64,000 nt of DNA, taken from assembly GCF_003003285.1 (NCBI RefSeq), contig NZ_PVTP01000002.1, forward strand, positions 340,120-404,119. The letters run 5' to 3'. Shown here one piece after another: positions 37,692 to 47,214 of this stretch; positions within the stretch are counted from its first letter, which is position 1, and each line of letters starts with the position of its first letter. This DNA comes from Yoonia maritima (GTDB taxonomy: Bacteria > Pseudomonadota > Alphaproteobacteria > Rhodobacterales > Rhodobacteraceae). The translations under genes were made by a program, and so were the position numbers. The notes beneath the pieces are model-generated. The model worked only from the letters and a program-made list of their open reading frames with translations. It had not been told where the DNA came from and did not search any database.

Positions 37692-39334
37692 TATAGGTTC
37701 AGCCTTAGGTCAGTAATCTGCTCCGCAATCCCTTCAAAGATTTCGTCAATCGCGTTACCCGCTGTTTCGTTGTAGTAACGTGACTTAGGTTCTGATGCAC
37801 ATGCTTCCATTTCATCTTCACCGTGCGAAGTTGCGCCCATGGCAATAGAATATACGATAATATCGGCTTCTTTCGCTTTGGTGCATATTTGGCTTAGCAG
37901 GGTGTCTGCTTGCGACGAAGTATAAGCAGTTTCAGTCAGGCGACTACCGACGAAGTAGCCACTGTTGTTTAGATAATCGGATTTCAGATCATCGTTAACG
38001 TTGTACCACCAGTAATTGAACGTGTAGTCACGGAAGCGCACATGTTCTTCGTATTCATCGTAGGTGTCGTCAACTAGTCGGATTGTATCTACGTTCTCGC
38101 CGTCAGTCATCAGGATAACGTATTTCAGCGTGTTGACTCCACTATCTTCGGCATAATTTAGAGGACGCGTGCCGCGGAACTCTTCGTGAACGCTGTCAAC
38201 ATCTTCAATGATGTCTTGCATTGAGGGGTCCAATAGTGAGACGCCCCATTTCATACCCAAGTGAATGGATGTGTTGAGTGTCGGTTGCAACTTTGAAATT
38301 GCATCTGTGATTGCGTCTGGCTGGTCCGCGAAAGGAATGATACCTTCGTAATCTTTGTTCGGGCACGTTGTTTGAATTGGGACTTCGACGTTGCTGTTAG
38401 AATAGACATCAAAATACTGCGTTTGACGATAAGCGCGTGAAGTGTCGAATTCTGCCGATTGGAAATCGGTGTAATCAAAATCAATGCAGCGGCTAGGATT
38501 GATGAAGGTCGACTCTGGGTCTTCAGGGTCCTGACTTGTTGTGACCGCTACGTTGATCGCGTCAAACAGTTCGTCGCCTACGCTCACATTTGCAGAATAG
38601 TTTACCAAAGAGACAGAAACGATAGGTCGGTATGTAGTATCTGGATCGTCTGGATCGCCGTTTGCTTCGAGTACTGTGGTCACAAAATCTGTCGCAGCAG
38701 AACGTAGAAGGTCAATTTTACGGTCACCATAGACTGTAACAAAGCACCCGTTTCCGTATCCAGGATACCAATTCGCCTTTTTCCAGCTGCAGCCGTTAGA
38801 ACCGGCGTTCACAAACTCTTGGCCAACAATAACGCGATTGTCCATAGAACCCGAGATGTCGAGGACCAGTGAAATTTCGATGTCACCGACGCCTTCGATT
38901 GCTCGTGAAGATGCCGCAGCAGCTAGCACATCAATCCCAGCGAGCTTTAGGAAGTAAGTGTCTACATCAACGATGGCGTTGACCTGCACAGACTTTGACG
39001 ATCCCGTGTTGTTTATTATCGGTTCACCATCGAGTGCGTCGGCATACCCAGCTTTTTCAAAAAAGTCTGTTATGACGTCTGCAGAGTCTAATTCTTGCCT
39101 CATGCTTGCTGCGGACAGGACCGCGCGGTCGGCAACACCTTGGATTTCTGCGCGACGGGATTCAAAACGCATAAAGTCAACTGCCATGCCGCCCATAATG
39201 AGCATTGCAACCAACAGCAGGATTGTCATTATCAAAATTGATCCATCTTCGTCCGCCGCGAAGCGTTTCCGAAGGCTGTCTTGCGACTTGGAGGCGCCAA
39301 AAGAGCGCGTATTCTGTGTAAACATCATGGGCAT
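37691..39334 (-). CDS. tadG: TadG-like pilus protein with von Willebrand A domain
   Basis: The 547-aa protein has a TadG layout. After a charged leader (FAADEDGSILIMTILLLVAM), a membrane helix anchors a periplasmic protein. Residues about 20-50 give the pseudopilin-like start. A von Willebrand A domain follows with the MIDAS motif SLVLDISGSMDNRVIV near residue 155 and a later ILMTDGENVDT. A long insert sits within the VWA domain. TadG-like proteins are associated with Flp/Tad pili. The other tad genes (prepilin, ATPase, secretin) are absent nearby. It is more AT rich than its neighbours. First gene of the operon. Confidence 0.86.
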   Translation of the reverse strand: MPMMFTQNTRSFGASKSQDSLRKRFAADEDGSILIMTILLLVAMLIMGGMAVDFMRFESRRAEIQGVADRAVLSAASMRQELDSADVITDFFEKAGYADALDGEPIINNTGSSKSVQVNAIVDVDTYFLKLAGIDVLAAAASSRAIEGVGDIEISLVLDISGSMDNRVIVGQEFVNAGSNGCSWKKANWYPGYGNGCFVTVYGDRKIDLLRSAATDFVTTVLEANGDPDDPDTTYRPIVSVSLVNYSANVSVGDELFDAINVAVTTSQDPEDPESTFINPSRCIDFDYTDFQSAEFDTSRAYRQTQYFDVYSNSNVEVPIQTTCPNKDYEGIIPFADQPDAITDAISKLQPTLNTSIHLGMKWGVSLLDPSMQDIIEDVDSVHEEFRGTRPLNYAEDSGVNTLKYVILMTDGENVDTIRLVDDTYDEYEEHVRFRDYTFNYWWYNVNDDLKSDYLNNSGYFVGSRLTETAYTSSQADTLLSQICTKAKEADIIVYSIAMGATSHGEDEMEACASEPKSRYYNETAGNAIDEIFEGIAEQITDLRLNL

Positions 39335-39704
39335 GGTCTATCCTCGTGGCAAAGCACCAAGTTTTATATACGACATAACTTTGAAGGTGCATAACGCTTA
39401 TTGTTTGGCGCAAATGTGGCGTGGCGAAATTGGGGCGGACAATTTTGACATGTGTGAAATGTTGGGGGATATCGTGGCTAAAGGTGGTGAAGTTCGGTTA
39501 TTGTTTCGATTGGCGAAAATAGCGGAACTGTAGTGTAAGCGAGAATCTGCCGCGATATGAATTCGTTTAGCCTTTGTTGTCTTGTGGAAATGGTGACGAA
39601 AAACGTATTCGATTCGTTCTTGGGGCGTGTTGACGGCACTGGAATGATGATCTGACTAATAAGAACGCATTGGCCTTTGTCGTGAACTGCGCGATAAAGC
39701 GAGT
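39335..39704. other. Spacer between Tad operon and dnaG
   Basis: These 370 bases separate the divergent tadG and dnaG genes and must hold both promoters. No RNA gene or convincing protein is seen. One plus-strand open frame runs through to 39533, but its amino acid pattern looks random. Nothing else stands out. Confidence 0.55.
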
Positions 39705-41678
39705 ATGAGTCTTCCGCCGGGTTTCCTTGATGAATTGCGTACGCGACTGTCCTTGGGGCAAGTCGTTGGGCGTAAGGTTATGTGGGACACCCGCAAGTCC
39801 AATCAGGGCAAGGGTGATCTTTGGGCACCGTGTCCGTTTCACCAAGAAAAATCTGCCAGCTTTCACGTCGATGATCGTAAGGGGTATTATTACTGCTTTG
39901 GTTGTCACGCAAAGGGTGACGCGATCTCGTTTGTGCGCGAGACCGAGAATGTCGACTTTATGGAGGCTGTACGGATTCTTGCCGGCGAAGCCGGTATGCC
40001 GATGCCAGAGCGCGATCCGCAAGCGCAGCAAAAGGCGGATCATCGCACCATTCTGGTGGATATCATGGAGCAAGCCGTCCAGTTTCACCGTTTGCAATTG
40101 CAGACGGGTGTTGCCGCCGCTGCACGTGACTACCTTGAGCGTCGCGGCCTAAGCGTTGAGGCGCAGGCACGTTGGAATATTGGTTTTGCGCCGGCGCACA
40201 ATGGGGTGCTCGAGCATCTGAGCGGCAAGGGGATTGAGCAAAAGCTTATTATCGATGCTGGGTTGGCTGCGAAAAGTGACCGTGGGAATGGTTTGTATAA
40301 CCGGTTCCGAGATCGGATCATGTTCCCGATCCGTGATGCGCGGGGGCGTGCGATTGGCTTTGGCGGGCGGGCGATGGACCCGAACCAGCCCGCGAAATAC
40401 TACAACTCGCCCGAGACGCCTTTGTTCGACAAGGGGCGTAGTCTGTATAATCACGGCCCCGCACGCGAGGCTGCCGGCAAGGGCAAGCCGTTGATCGTGG
40501 CTGAGGGGTATATGGATGTTATCGCCCTGTCAGAGGCAGGGTTTGAAGCAACGGTCGCGCCGTTAGGGACAGCAATCACCGAAAATCAATTGCAGATGCT
40601 GTGGCGCATTGCGCCCGAGCCGATCATTGCGCTTGATGGTGATACTGCCGGGTTGCGTGCCGCAATGCGTGTGATCGATATTGCGCTGCCATTGCTCGAA
40701 GCGGGCCAATCTTTGCGTTTTGCATTGATGCCTGACGGAATGGACCCCGATGACCTGATCAAGTCACAAGGGGCAGGGGCAATGCAAAAGCTGATCGATC
40801 AAGCGATCCCTATGGTGCAGCTATTGTGGCAGCGCGAAACCGAAGGGAAGACCTACGACAGTCCCGAACGGAAGGCTGCGTTGGATAAAGCGCTACGCGA
40901 AAAGATCAAACTGATCTCCGACCCATCGATCCGCGCGCATTACGGCGAAGCTATCAAAGAGATGCGCTGGGAGCTGTTTAGTAAACGCAAGCGTTCGGGT
41001 GGTGGTGCCAGGCCGCAGCAACGTAAATGGGCCCCGGGAAATCAAGCAGCGTGGAAGCGCGATATTAGCCCCGTTTCAACAAGTAAAAACTCGGCGCTTG
41101 GGACAGGAGCGGCGAAAGAAGAATACCTACGTGAAGCTGTGATCCTCGCGACCTTAGTCGCAAACCCGAAAGTCGCGATCGAATTTGAGAGCGCATTGGA
41201 GGAACTGGATTGTCGCGATCAAACACATGGCGATGTGCAGAGCTGCTTATTGCGGCACCTTGGTGCAGATGATTTGCGTGGCGTTATTGTCGATGCTTTG
41301 GGCCCCATGGTACTTGAAAACCTGATGACCCACAGCCATGTGGCTATTAGCCCAGCAATTCGGCGTGCGGGAGATGATGCGATAGCGCGCCTTTGTCTGG
41401 CAGAGGAGTTTGCAAAACTGAATGCGCGGTTAGGGCATGCGCGTGAAATCGAAGATGCCGTAGAGGATCTCTCTGGTGTTGCCGATGAAGGGCTGACCTG
41501 GCGGTTGGCGCAAGCGACCGCAGCAGTTGAGCGCGCAGAGCGAGGAGACAATGATGACAAGGCAGAATATGCCGTGCGGAAAAATGGTTCGCGTCTTAAG
41601 AAAGACGAGCTAAGTGCCTTGGATCGGCTGCTGAAACAGATTGGTTATGCCGATGGACCGGACACGCCAGAATCATGA
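39705..41678 (+). CDS. dnaG: DNA primase
   Basis: DnaG makes the RNA primers for replication. The 657-aa protein has an N-terminal zinc-binding domain (CPFHQEKSASFHVDDRKGYY, then CFGCHAKGDAISFV), a TOPRIM catalytic core (KPLIVAEGYMDVIALSEAG, then IALDGDTAGLRAA near residue 310) and a long C-terminal helicase-interaction domain. The start is the ATG at 39705. rpoD lies 128 bases downstream, the order seen in most alphaproteobacteria. Confidence 0.96.
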   Translation: MSLPPGFLDELRTRLSLGQVVGRKVMWDTRKSNQGKGDLWAPCPFHQEKSASFHVDDRKGYYYCFGCHAKGDAISFVRETENVDFMEAVRILAGEAGMPMPERDPQAQQKADHRTILVDIMEQAVQFHRLQLQTGVAAAARDYLERRGLSVEAQARWNIGFAPAHNGVLEHLSGKGIEQKLIIDAGLAAKSDRGNGLYNRFRDRIMFPIRDARGRAIGFGGRAMDPNQPAKYYNSPETPLFDKGRSLYNHGPAREAAGKGKPLIVAEGYMDVIALSEAGFEATVAPLGTAITENQLQMLWRIAPEPIIALDGDTAGLRAAMRVIDIALPLLEAGQSLRFALMPDGMDPDDLIKSQGAGAMQKLIDQAIPMVQLLWQRETEGKTYDSPERKAALDKALREKIKLISDPSIRAHYGEAIKEMRWELFSKRKRSGGGARPQQRKWAPGNQAAWKRDISPVSTSKNSALGTGAAKEEYLREAVILATLVANPKVAIEFESALEELDCRDQTHGDVQSCLLRHLGADDLRGVIVDALGPMVLENLMTHSHVAISPAIRRAGDDAIARLCLAEEFAKLNARLGHAREIEDAVEDLSGVADEGLTWRLAQATAAVERAERGDNDDKAEYAVRKNGSRLKKDELSALDRLLKQIGYADGPDTPES

Positions 41679-41806
41679 ATGGCAACATACTTTGAAAACA
41701 AGGCGTGACCTGCTTGCGAATCACTGCGATGCAGGGTTGATTCGACGCTAACCGAATCGGCCGAATCACTTCGGCCCGGAAAAGATGACTTTGAAAGGGC
41801 CCCTTG

Positions 41807-43783
41807 ATGGCTGCGAAAGACAACGACGATCGTAAAAACGCTGACCAAGATGGTGATATCAGCCTTGATATGAGCCAAGCCGCGGTCAAAAAAATGATCG
41901 CCGACGCGCGTGAGCGGGGCTATATCACTTACGACCAGTTGAACGCTGTCTTGCCCCCAGAGCAGGTATCGTCAGATCAAATCGAAGATGTGATGTCGAT
42001 GCTGTCCGAAATGGGCATTCAGGTCACCGAAGAAGAAGAATCAGAAGAGACCGACGAAAACCAAGGCGGGACCGAAGTCGCGACTGTGGCCGGTTCGCGC
42101 GATGTTGTTCTTGGTGGCGCCGAAGCTGAAAAGCTCGACCGGACAGATGACCCTGTCCGCATGTACCTGCGCGAGATGGGCAGTGTTGAGTTGCTAAGCC
42201 GTGAAGGCGAGATCGCCATCGCAAAGCGGATCGAAGCTGGCCGTAACACGATGATCCTCGGGCTATGCGAAAGCCCGCTGACTTTCCAAGCGATTACGAT
42301 CTGGCGCGACGAACTTTTGTCCGAAGACATTTTGCTACGCGATGTCATCGACCTTGAGACCACATTTGGCAACCAAATGGGCGATGAGGAAGAAACCGTT
42401 GTTGCGGCCCCTGTCGCTGACACAGGTGAAAAGGCTGAAAAAGCACAAGAGCTTGATGCCGATGGCAATCCGATTGCCAAAGACGATGACGACGATGAAG
42501 ACGATCAGGCAAACATGTCGCTTGCTGCGATGGAAGCTGCGCTAAAGCCACGCGTTCTGGAAACGTTGGAAGTCATCGCGCATGACTTTGCAGAGCTTTC
42601 AGACATGCAAGACGCACGTATGTCAGCGACCCTGAATGAAGATTCATCATTTACTGAGAAACAAGAAAAGAAATATCAAAAGCTACGGTCTGAAATCGTG
42701 CTCATGGTGAATTCGCTTCACCTGCACAACAACCGTATCGAAGCGCTGATTGACCAATTGTACGGCATCAACCGCCGTATCATGTCGATCGATAGCGCGA
42801 TGGTAAAGCTGGCTGACCAAGCGCGGATTAACCGTCGCGAATTCATTGATGCCTACCGTGGTCGTGAACTTGATCCGAACTGGCTTGAAGAAATGAGCGA
42901 AAAGGCTGGCCGCGGCTGGCAAATGATGATCGAGAAATCGACAGATAAGATCGAAGAACTGCGTGGCGATATGGCCCAAGTCGGTCAGTATGTCGGCGTC
43001 GATATCACTGAATTCCGCCGTATCGTACAGCAAGTTCAAAAAGGTGAGAAAGAGGCGCGTCAGGCCAAGAAAGAAATGGTCGAAGCCAACCTGCGCCTCG
43101 TGATCTCAATCGCTAAGAAATACACAAACCGTGGCCTACAGTTCCTCGATCTGATCCAGGAAGGTAACATCGGCCTGATGAAGGCGGTCGATAAATTCGA
43201 ATACCGCCGCGGTTATAAATTCTCGACCTACGCCACATGGTGGATCCGTCAGGCGATCACGCGTTCTATCGCGGATCAGGCGCGTACGATCCGTATTCCA
43301 GTGCACATGATCGAAACGATCAACAAGCTGGTTCGGACTGGTCGTCAGATGCTGCACGAAATCGGCCGCGAACCAACCCCAGAGGAATTGGCAGAAAAGC
43401 TGCAGATGCCTTTGGAAAAAGTCCGCAAGGTCATGAAGATCGCGAAAGAGCCGATTTCTTTGGAGACGCCAATCGGCGACGAGGAAGATTCACAGCTTGG
43501 CGATTTCATCGAAGACAAGAACGCGATCCTGCCGCTGGATTCTGCCATTCAGGAAAACCTGAAGGAAACCACAACGCGGGTTCTGGCATCACTGACCCCA
43601 CGCGAAGAACGCGTTCTTCGCATGCGTTTTGGTATCGGAATGAACACCGACCACACGCTCGAAGAAGTCGGGCAACAGTTCAGCGTTACGCGCGAACGTA
43701 TCCGACAGATCGAAGCAAAAGCACTGCGGAAGCTGAAGCACCCAAGCCGGAGCCGGAAGCTACGGAGTTTCTTGGATCAGTGA
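41807..43783 (+). CDS. rpoD: RNA polymerase sigma factor RpoD (sigma-70)
   Basis: RpoD is the main housekeeping sigma factor. The 658-aa protein has a divergent acidic N-terminal region 1.1 (residues about 1-100), region 1.2 ([22 protein letters not shown]), a non-conserved acidic stretch near 195-235, and regions 2 ([20 protein letters not shown] and [14 protein letters not shown]), 3 and 4 ([18 protein letters not shown]). The start is the ATG at 41807. A frame extension from a TTG one codon earlier is not needed. A terminator hairpin directly follows. Confidence 0.97.
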   Translation: MAAKDNDDRKNADQDGDISLDMSQAAVKKMIADARERGYITYDQLNAVLPPEQVSSDQIEDVMSMLSEMGIQVTEEEESEETDENQGGTEVATVAGSRDVVLGGAEAEKLDRTDDPVRMYLREMGSVELLSREGEIAIAKRIEAGRNTMILGLCESPLTFQAITIWRDELLSEDILLRDVIDLETTFGNQMGDEEETVVAAPVADTGEKAEKAQELDADGNPIAKDDDDDEDDQANMSLAAMEAALKPRVLETLEVIAHDFAELSDMQDARMSATLNEDSSFTEKQEKKYQKLRSEIVLMVNSLHLHNNRIEALIDQLYGINRRIMSIDSAMVKLADQARINRREFIDAYRGRELDPNWLEEMSEKAGRGWQMMIEKSTDKIEELRGDMAQVGQYVGVDITEFRRIVQQVQKGEKEARQAKKEMVEANLRLVISIAKKYTNRGLQFLDLIQEGNIGLMKAVDKFEYRRGYKFSTYATWWIRQAITRSIADQARTIRIPVHMIETINKLVRTGRQMLHEIGREPTPEELAEKLQMPLEKVRKVMKIAKEPISLETPIGDEEDSQLGDFIEDKNAILPLDSAIQENLKETTTRVLASLTPREERVLRMRFGIGMNTDHTLEEVGQQFSVTRERIRQIEAKALRKLKHPSRSRKLRSFLDQ

Positions 43784-43792
43784 TTAGAAAGG

Positions 43793-43820
43793 CGCCTCCG
43801 GAAACGGGGGCGTTTTGTTT
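43793..43820 (+). terminator. Rho-independent terminator of rpoD
   Basis: CGCCTCCG (43793-43800) pairs with CGGGGGCG (43805-43812) around a GAAA tetraloop, with one G-U pair, followed by TTTTGTTT. It starts 9 bases after the rpoD stop. Confidence 0.9.
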
Positions 43821-44225
43821 ATGCATAACCAAAAACAGATATCTCATCTAGACCGGATAGCTGCTCGTCTCGAGACCGCTGATGTAAAAAATGCGTTTTT
43901 CTTGATGCTCACAGCTTTATATTCGGGTAGCGGGTACGCCTTGCGGCCTGCCTCGCAAGGAGCGTTTTCGGTTTTGCAAATACGCATTGATGGCGAGAAT
44001 TACTTTGCGTTCAAAGGTGCGAAATCTCATCTAAGATTTTATTTTCGAGATCCTTTTTTTAAAACGCATGATCATCAGGCTGTGCTAAATAGATTTCCAA
44101 CTGCAGAAGTTGTGCAGGAGAAGGAAGTTGCGGTTAATCTTCATAGCTATGAAGATGCCTCCGTTTTGCTAGGATATTTGAAGAGTTTGGGCCTTCAGGT
44201 GGGAACGTGTAGAACCGACGCGTGA
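43821..44225 (+). CDS. Hypothetical protein beginning at the terminator edge
   Basis: This protein of 134 aa starts MHNQKQISHLDRIAARLETA and looks genuine in amino acid composition: FLMLTALYSGSGYALRP, then an SVLQIRIDGENYFAFKG strand pair and DASVLLGYLKSLGL at the end. I do not recognise a family. It is AT richer than rpoD. Its ATG directly follows the T run of the rpoD terminator, with no clear ribosome-binding site. The real start could be further in, for example at an internal ATG near 43904. Confidence 0.55.
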   Translation: MHNQKQISHLDRIAARLETADVKNAFFLMLTALYSGSGYALRPASQGAFSVLQIRIDGENYFAFKGAKSHLRFYFRDPFFKTHDHQAVLNRFPTAEVVQEKEVAVNLHSYEDASVLLGYLKSLGLQVGTCRTDA

Positions 44226-44279
44226 CTGATTGCAAACACCTGTAAGCGCCTTCATCGCACGGGTGGGCGCTGACCTGTG

Positions 44280-44969
44280 TCAATAGAAACGCGCAATCTT
44301 ATCCAGCGGCTTCTTATATTTAGCTACTTCCGGCACCGTCGCTGTTTCGGCGGCGTGGCCGACGGTGAGGATCATTACCGGCTTTTCTGAAGCCGGCCGA
44401 TCTAAGGCCGCGTTCAGGAATTTCATCGGGTTCGGCGTATGCGTCAGGCACGATAGCCCCGCATTGTGCAGCGCGGTGATCAGGAAACCTGTCGTAATGC
44501 CGACGCTTTCGGGGACGTAGTAGTTTTTGTATCGTGTCCCATCGTCGAACTCTCCCCACCGCTGGGCAAATATCACGATGTGCCATGGCGCGGTGGTCAG
44601 GTGCGGTTTGTCCGCGTTGGTGCCGATCGGTTCAAGCGCTTTGATCCATTCGTCGCTGGCTCCGCCATCATAGAATTTGCGCTCTTCTTCTTCTGCTTCT
44701 ACCCTGATGCGGGCCTTGAGCGCAGGATCAGACACAGCGGCAAAGAACCAAGGCTGATGGTTTGCACCGGAAGGGGCGCTTCCCGCCGTCATGATACAGT
44801 TTTCAATGATGTCGCGGGGCACCGGACGGTCAGAAAAGTCGCGGATGGAGTGGCGCTTGGCCATGAACGCGCGGAACTCTTGCGCCTTTTCTTGCGCTTG
44901 GGCGTCGGTCAGGCTTTGCTGGTCGGGCAGGGGGACCGCGTTATAGGACATCTTTTCTTTTGCGAACAT
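44280..44969 (-). CDS. Nitroreductase-family enzyme, iodotyrosine deiodinase-like
   Basis: The 229-aa flavoprotein has the nitroreductase fold. The FMN-binding region RHSIRDFSDRPVPRDIIENC near residue 40 and TAGSAPSGANHQPW near 61-74 match the iodotyrosine deiodinase (IYD) branch. Residues Glu96, Tyr100 and Lys121 (EERKFY, then NADKPH) have the same spacing, 4 and 21, as the substrate-clamping Glu153/Tyr157/Lys178 that I recall for mouse IYD. This suggests halotyrosine dehalogenation. The start is the ATG at 44969; the frame extends to 45050. Confidence 0.87.
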   Translation of the reverse strand: MFAKEKMSYNAVPLPDQQSLTDAQAQEKAQEFRAFMAKRHSIRDFSDRPVPRDIIENCIMTAGSAPSGANHQPWFFAAVSDPALKARIRVEAEEEERKFYDGGASDEWIKALEPIGTNADKPHLTTAPWHIVIFAQRWGEFDDGTRYKNYYVPESVGITTGFLITALHNAGLSCLTHTPNPMKFLNAALDRPASEKPVMILTVGHAAETATVPEVAKYKKPLDKIARFY

Positions 44970-45065
44970 TGTGGTCTCCTTGTGTGTTGCCAAAGATAAC
45001 CAACAATCGCGCTGCAGGCCAAGGTGGAAACGGTGCGCAGCAGGATGCACCGTTTCCAGATTTTC

Positions 45066-45917
45066 TTAAGCGATGGATTTGAGTGTCACATCAATCGCGG
45101 TTGTCGGTCGCCCGATGAGAGCGGATAGTGTTTTACTGTCATTGAACAGCGCCCCATCGGCAGCCTTTGCATCACTGTCGGCAAGAATTGCGGCAAAGCC
45201 TTCGGGAAGCCCTGCGCCGACCAATGCTTGGGTGAATGCCTTTTCTGGCATGTTGGTGTAGTCGATTGATTTGCCCGTGGCGGATGACGCGGCCGCGGCA
45301 TATTCTTCAAGGGTAAAGGCGTTGTCACCAGCAAGCTCCAGTACCTTTCCGTCGTGACTTCCGGCTAAGACGACTGCGGCTGCTTCGGCGTAATCGTTCC
45401 GTGTGGCAGTCGCGAATTTACCTGTGCCTGCCGCGCCAAAGTGCTGACCAAGTTCGATGTCTTGTGCCAAGGTCATTGTGATGTTTTCCGAGTACCAACC
45501 ATTCCGTAGGAACGTGTGTGGCAGGCCGCTTGCGATGATCGCGGCTTCAGTTTCTTTGTGCTCTGACGCTAATGCCATCGGGCTGTTTTGCGCGTTCAGA
45601 ATGGATGTGTATGCGATAAAGCCCACATTGGCGGTCTTTGCCGCATCAATCACGTTACCATGCTGACGTGCGCGTTCACCGACAGCAGATGATGAAATCA
45701 GGAGTAGCCGATCAACGCCTTTAAGCGCCGCCGTAAGGCTGTCAGCATTATCATAGTCGCCCAGTCTGGTTGCGATCCCTTTTGCCGCGAATGCTGCGGC
45801 CTGATCGTCTGAACGTACCAATGCAATGATGTCGGCGGCAGGCACGCGTGTGGCTAAGTGATCGACGACAAGCTGGCCAAGCTGCCCTGATGCGCCCGTT
45901 ACAAGATATGTGCTCAT
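45066..45917 (-). CDS. QorB-like NAD(P)H:quinone oxidoreductase (NmrA/SDR)
   Basis: The 283-aa protein is an atypical short-chain dehydrogenase of the NmrA/QorB (YtfG) group. It has MSTYLVTGASGQLGQLVVDHL at the N-terminus, ALVRSDDQAAAFAAKG for NADPH choice, and TFLRNGWYSENITM, characteristic of YtfG. It likely reduces quinones. It faces an HxlR-type regulator gene across a 107-base divergent region, the usual arrangement for qorB and its regulator. The start is the ATG at 45917. Confidence 0.88.
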   Translation of the reverse strand: MSTYLVTGASGQLGQLVVDHLATRVPAADIIALVRSDDQAAAFAAKGIATRLGDYDNADSLTAALKGVDRLLLISSSAVGERARQHGNVIDAAKTANVGFIAYTSILNAQNSPMALASEHKETEAAIIASGLPHTFLRNGWYSENITMTLAQDIELGQHFGAAGTGKFATATRNDYAEAAAVVLAGSHDGKVLELAGDNAFTLEEYAAAASSATGKSIDYTNMPEKAFTQALVGAGLPEGFAAILADSDAKAADGALFNDSKTLSALIGRPTTAIDVTLKSIA

Positions 45918-45949
45918 TGGATTTTCCTTTGGTTTCGATTCGTGTATAG

Positions 45950-45964
45950 GTCTCACTTAGAGAC
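45950..45964. promoter_or_regulatory. Candidate operator in the qorB-hxlR divergent region
   Basis: GTCTC (45950-45954) and GAGAC (45960-45964) form a perfect inverted repeat around ACTTA, in the 107-base region between the divergent qorB-like and HxlR genes. An HxlR dimer could bind here. No promoter was confirmed. Confidence 0.35.
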
Positions 45965-46024
45965 TGCGTGTGAGCCTGAAAAGGAGGCAGTTTTTCATGC
46001 CTAGGTAACAAAAAGGGAACCTTC

Positions 46025-46414
46025 ATGCGGGATTTGATGACGGATCGTATCGAGCAATGGAAGGCGCGGGGCTTTGACCCTAATAATTGTCCGGTGCGGA
46101 TGGTTTTGGATCATGTGGCCGCGAAGTGGACATCTCTGATCTTGTTGGAACTTGAAAAAGAACCACAGCGGTTTAACGCACTTGGACGGGCTTTGCCTGA
46201 TATTTCTAAGCGTATGCTGACGCAGTCCTTACGTGACCTTGAACGTGATGGCATGGTTCGTCGCAAGGTGTATGATACCAAGCCGCCCAGCGTTGAATAC
46301 AGTCTAACAGATGTCGGGCTGTCGTTTATGGCACCGTTTTCTCAGCTGCTTGATTGGGCCGAGAAAAACCAATCGCAAATTCTAGCGGCACGATCTGGAT
46401 ACGATAAATCGTGA
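46025..46414 (+). CDS. HxlR-family transcriptional regulator
   Basis: A 129-aa winged-helix protein of the HxlR group. The conserved start NCPVRMVLDHVAAKWTSLIL carries the Cys/Lys-Trp hallmark around residue 21, followed by LEKEPQRFNALGRALPDISK, which includes the recognition helix. Members often sense redox or aldehyde stress through the N-terminal cysteine. It is divergent from the qorB-like gene and likely controls it and itself. Confidence 0.9.
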   Translation: MRDLMTDRIEQWKARGFDPNNCPVRMVLDHVAAKWTSLILLELEKEPQRFNALGRALPDISKRMLTQSLRDLERDGMVRRKVYDTKPPSVEYSLTDVGLSFMAPFSQLLDWAEKNQSQILAARSGYDKS

Positions 46415-46504
46415 TGTGCATCTGCGCGCAGCCCAAAGGCCGTTTGAGCAGATTGAATGCGCCCTGCGGAGAATTATTTGCGTCGTATCAAAGAGGATAT
46501 TCTG

Positions 46505-46750
46505 ATGCGACATTTCTACGCCCCGCCGCTTGCTGTTGTCATGGCCTTTGGTGTTGCTTCCGCGCTGCACGGATACGCGGTTGAACCCATGCCTGGTATG
46601 CTTGCGCAGATTAGCCCATCGTTGTTGAGTGAGATAACCCCGTCGTTGCCAGCGGATGTATGTGCGATGCCGATTTCCCCAGATACAGATAACGCGGAGA
46701 CCGATGTGCTTGAAACCTGCCATGCAGTTCAAGGTGAAGCTGGATTTTAG
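46505..46750 (+). CDS. Small secreted hypothetical protein
   Basis: An 81-aa product from the ATG at 46505 with AAGAGGA upstream. It begins MRHFYAPPLAVVMAFGVASA, a likely signal peptide, followed by an acidic low-complexity mature part ending ETCHAVQGEAGF. I do not recognise a family. It has two cysteines (CAMPIS, ETCHAV) that could form a disulfide. Weak support because it is short. Confidence 0.4.
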   Translation: MRHFYAPPLAVVMAFGVASALHGYAVEPMPGMLAQISPSLLSEITPSLPADVCAMPISPDTDNAETDVLETCHAVQGEAGF

Positions 46751-46796
46751 CGGTGGCTGACTTGCGCCCAATGCGTTGAGCGCGCAATGTCAGTGG

Positions 46797-47204
46797 ATGC
46801 AGACAACGTTTCAAATACAGACACACGGCCCTGGGCTTTATGAATTTACAAACAACGTAAGCAAATGGGTGCAGGGCACTGGGCTACTTACACTTTTCGT
46901 GCAACACACTTCGGCCAGCCTGCTTATTCAGGAAAATGCGGACCCCGAAGTGCGGGTGGATATGCAAAACTTTTTCCACCGATTGGTGCCGCCGACCTCT
47001 GATCCATCGATGGCTTATTTGACCCACACCTATGAAGGGCCGGATGATATGCCAGCACATATCAAAGCAGCGTTGTTACCCGTTCAGTTAAGTATTCCAG
47101 TGAGTGACGGGCGACTTGCCTTGGGAACGTGGCAGGGGATTTATTTATTTGAACATCGTGACCGACCGCATCTACGGCGTGTGGTTGCACATTTATCTAC
47201 ATAA
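46797..47204 (+). CDS. YjbQ/UPF0047 family protein (secondary thiamine-phosphate synthase type)
   Basis: The 135-aa protein matches the YjbQ/UPF0047 family: GPGLYEFTNNVSKWVQGTG near residue 15, LTLFVQHTSASLLIQENADP near 38, VRVDMQNFFHRLVPP, and PVSDGRLALGTWQGIYLFEH, with conserved His and Glu/Asp residues. Some members have weak thiamine phosphate synthase activity, but the main role is unclear. A TTG at 46776 opens the frame; the ATG at 46797 agrees with the family start. Confidence 0.9.
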   Translation: MQTTFQIQTHGPGLYEFTNNVSKWVQGTGLLTLFVQHTSASLLIQENADPEVRVDMQNFFHRLVPPTSDPSMAYLTHTYEGPDDMPAHIKAALLPVQLSIPVSDGRLALGTWQGIYLFEHRDRPHLRRVVAHLST

Positions 47205-47214
47205 GCGGGGGAAT

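Noticed and set aside
38958..39533. 191-codon plus-strand frame opposite tadG that extends into the spacer
   Set aside because: Most of it is the antisense of tadG and the unique tail shows no domain or RBS.
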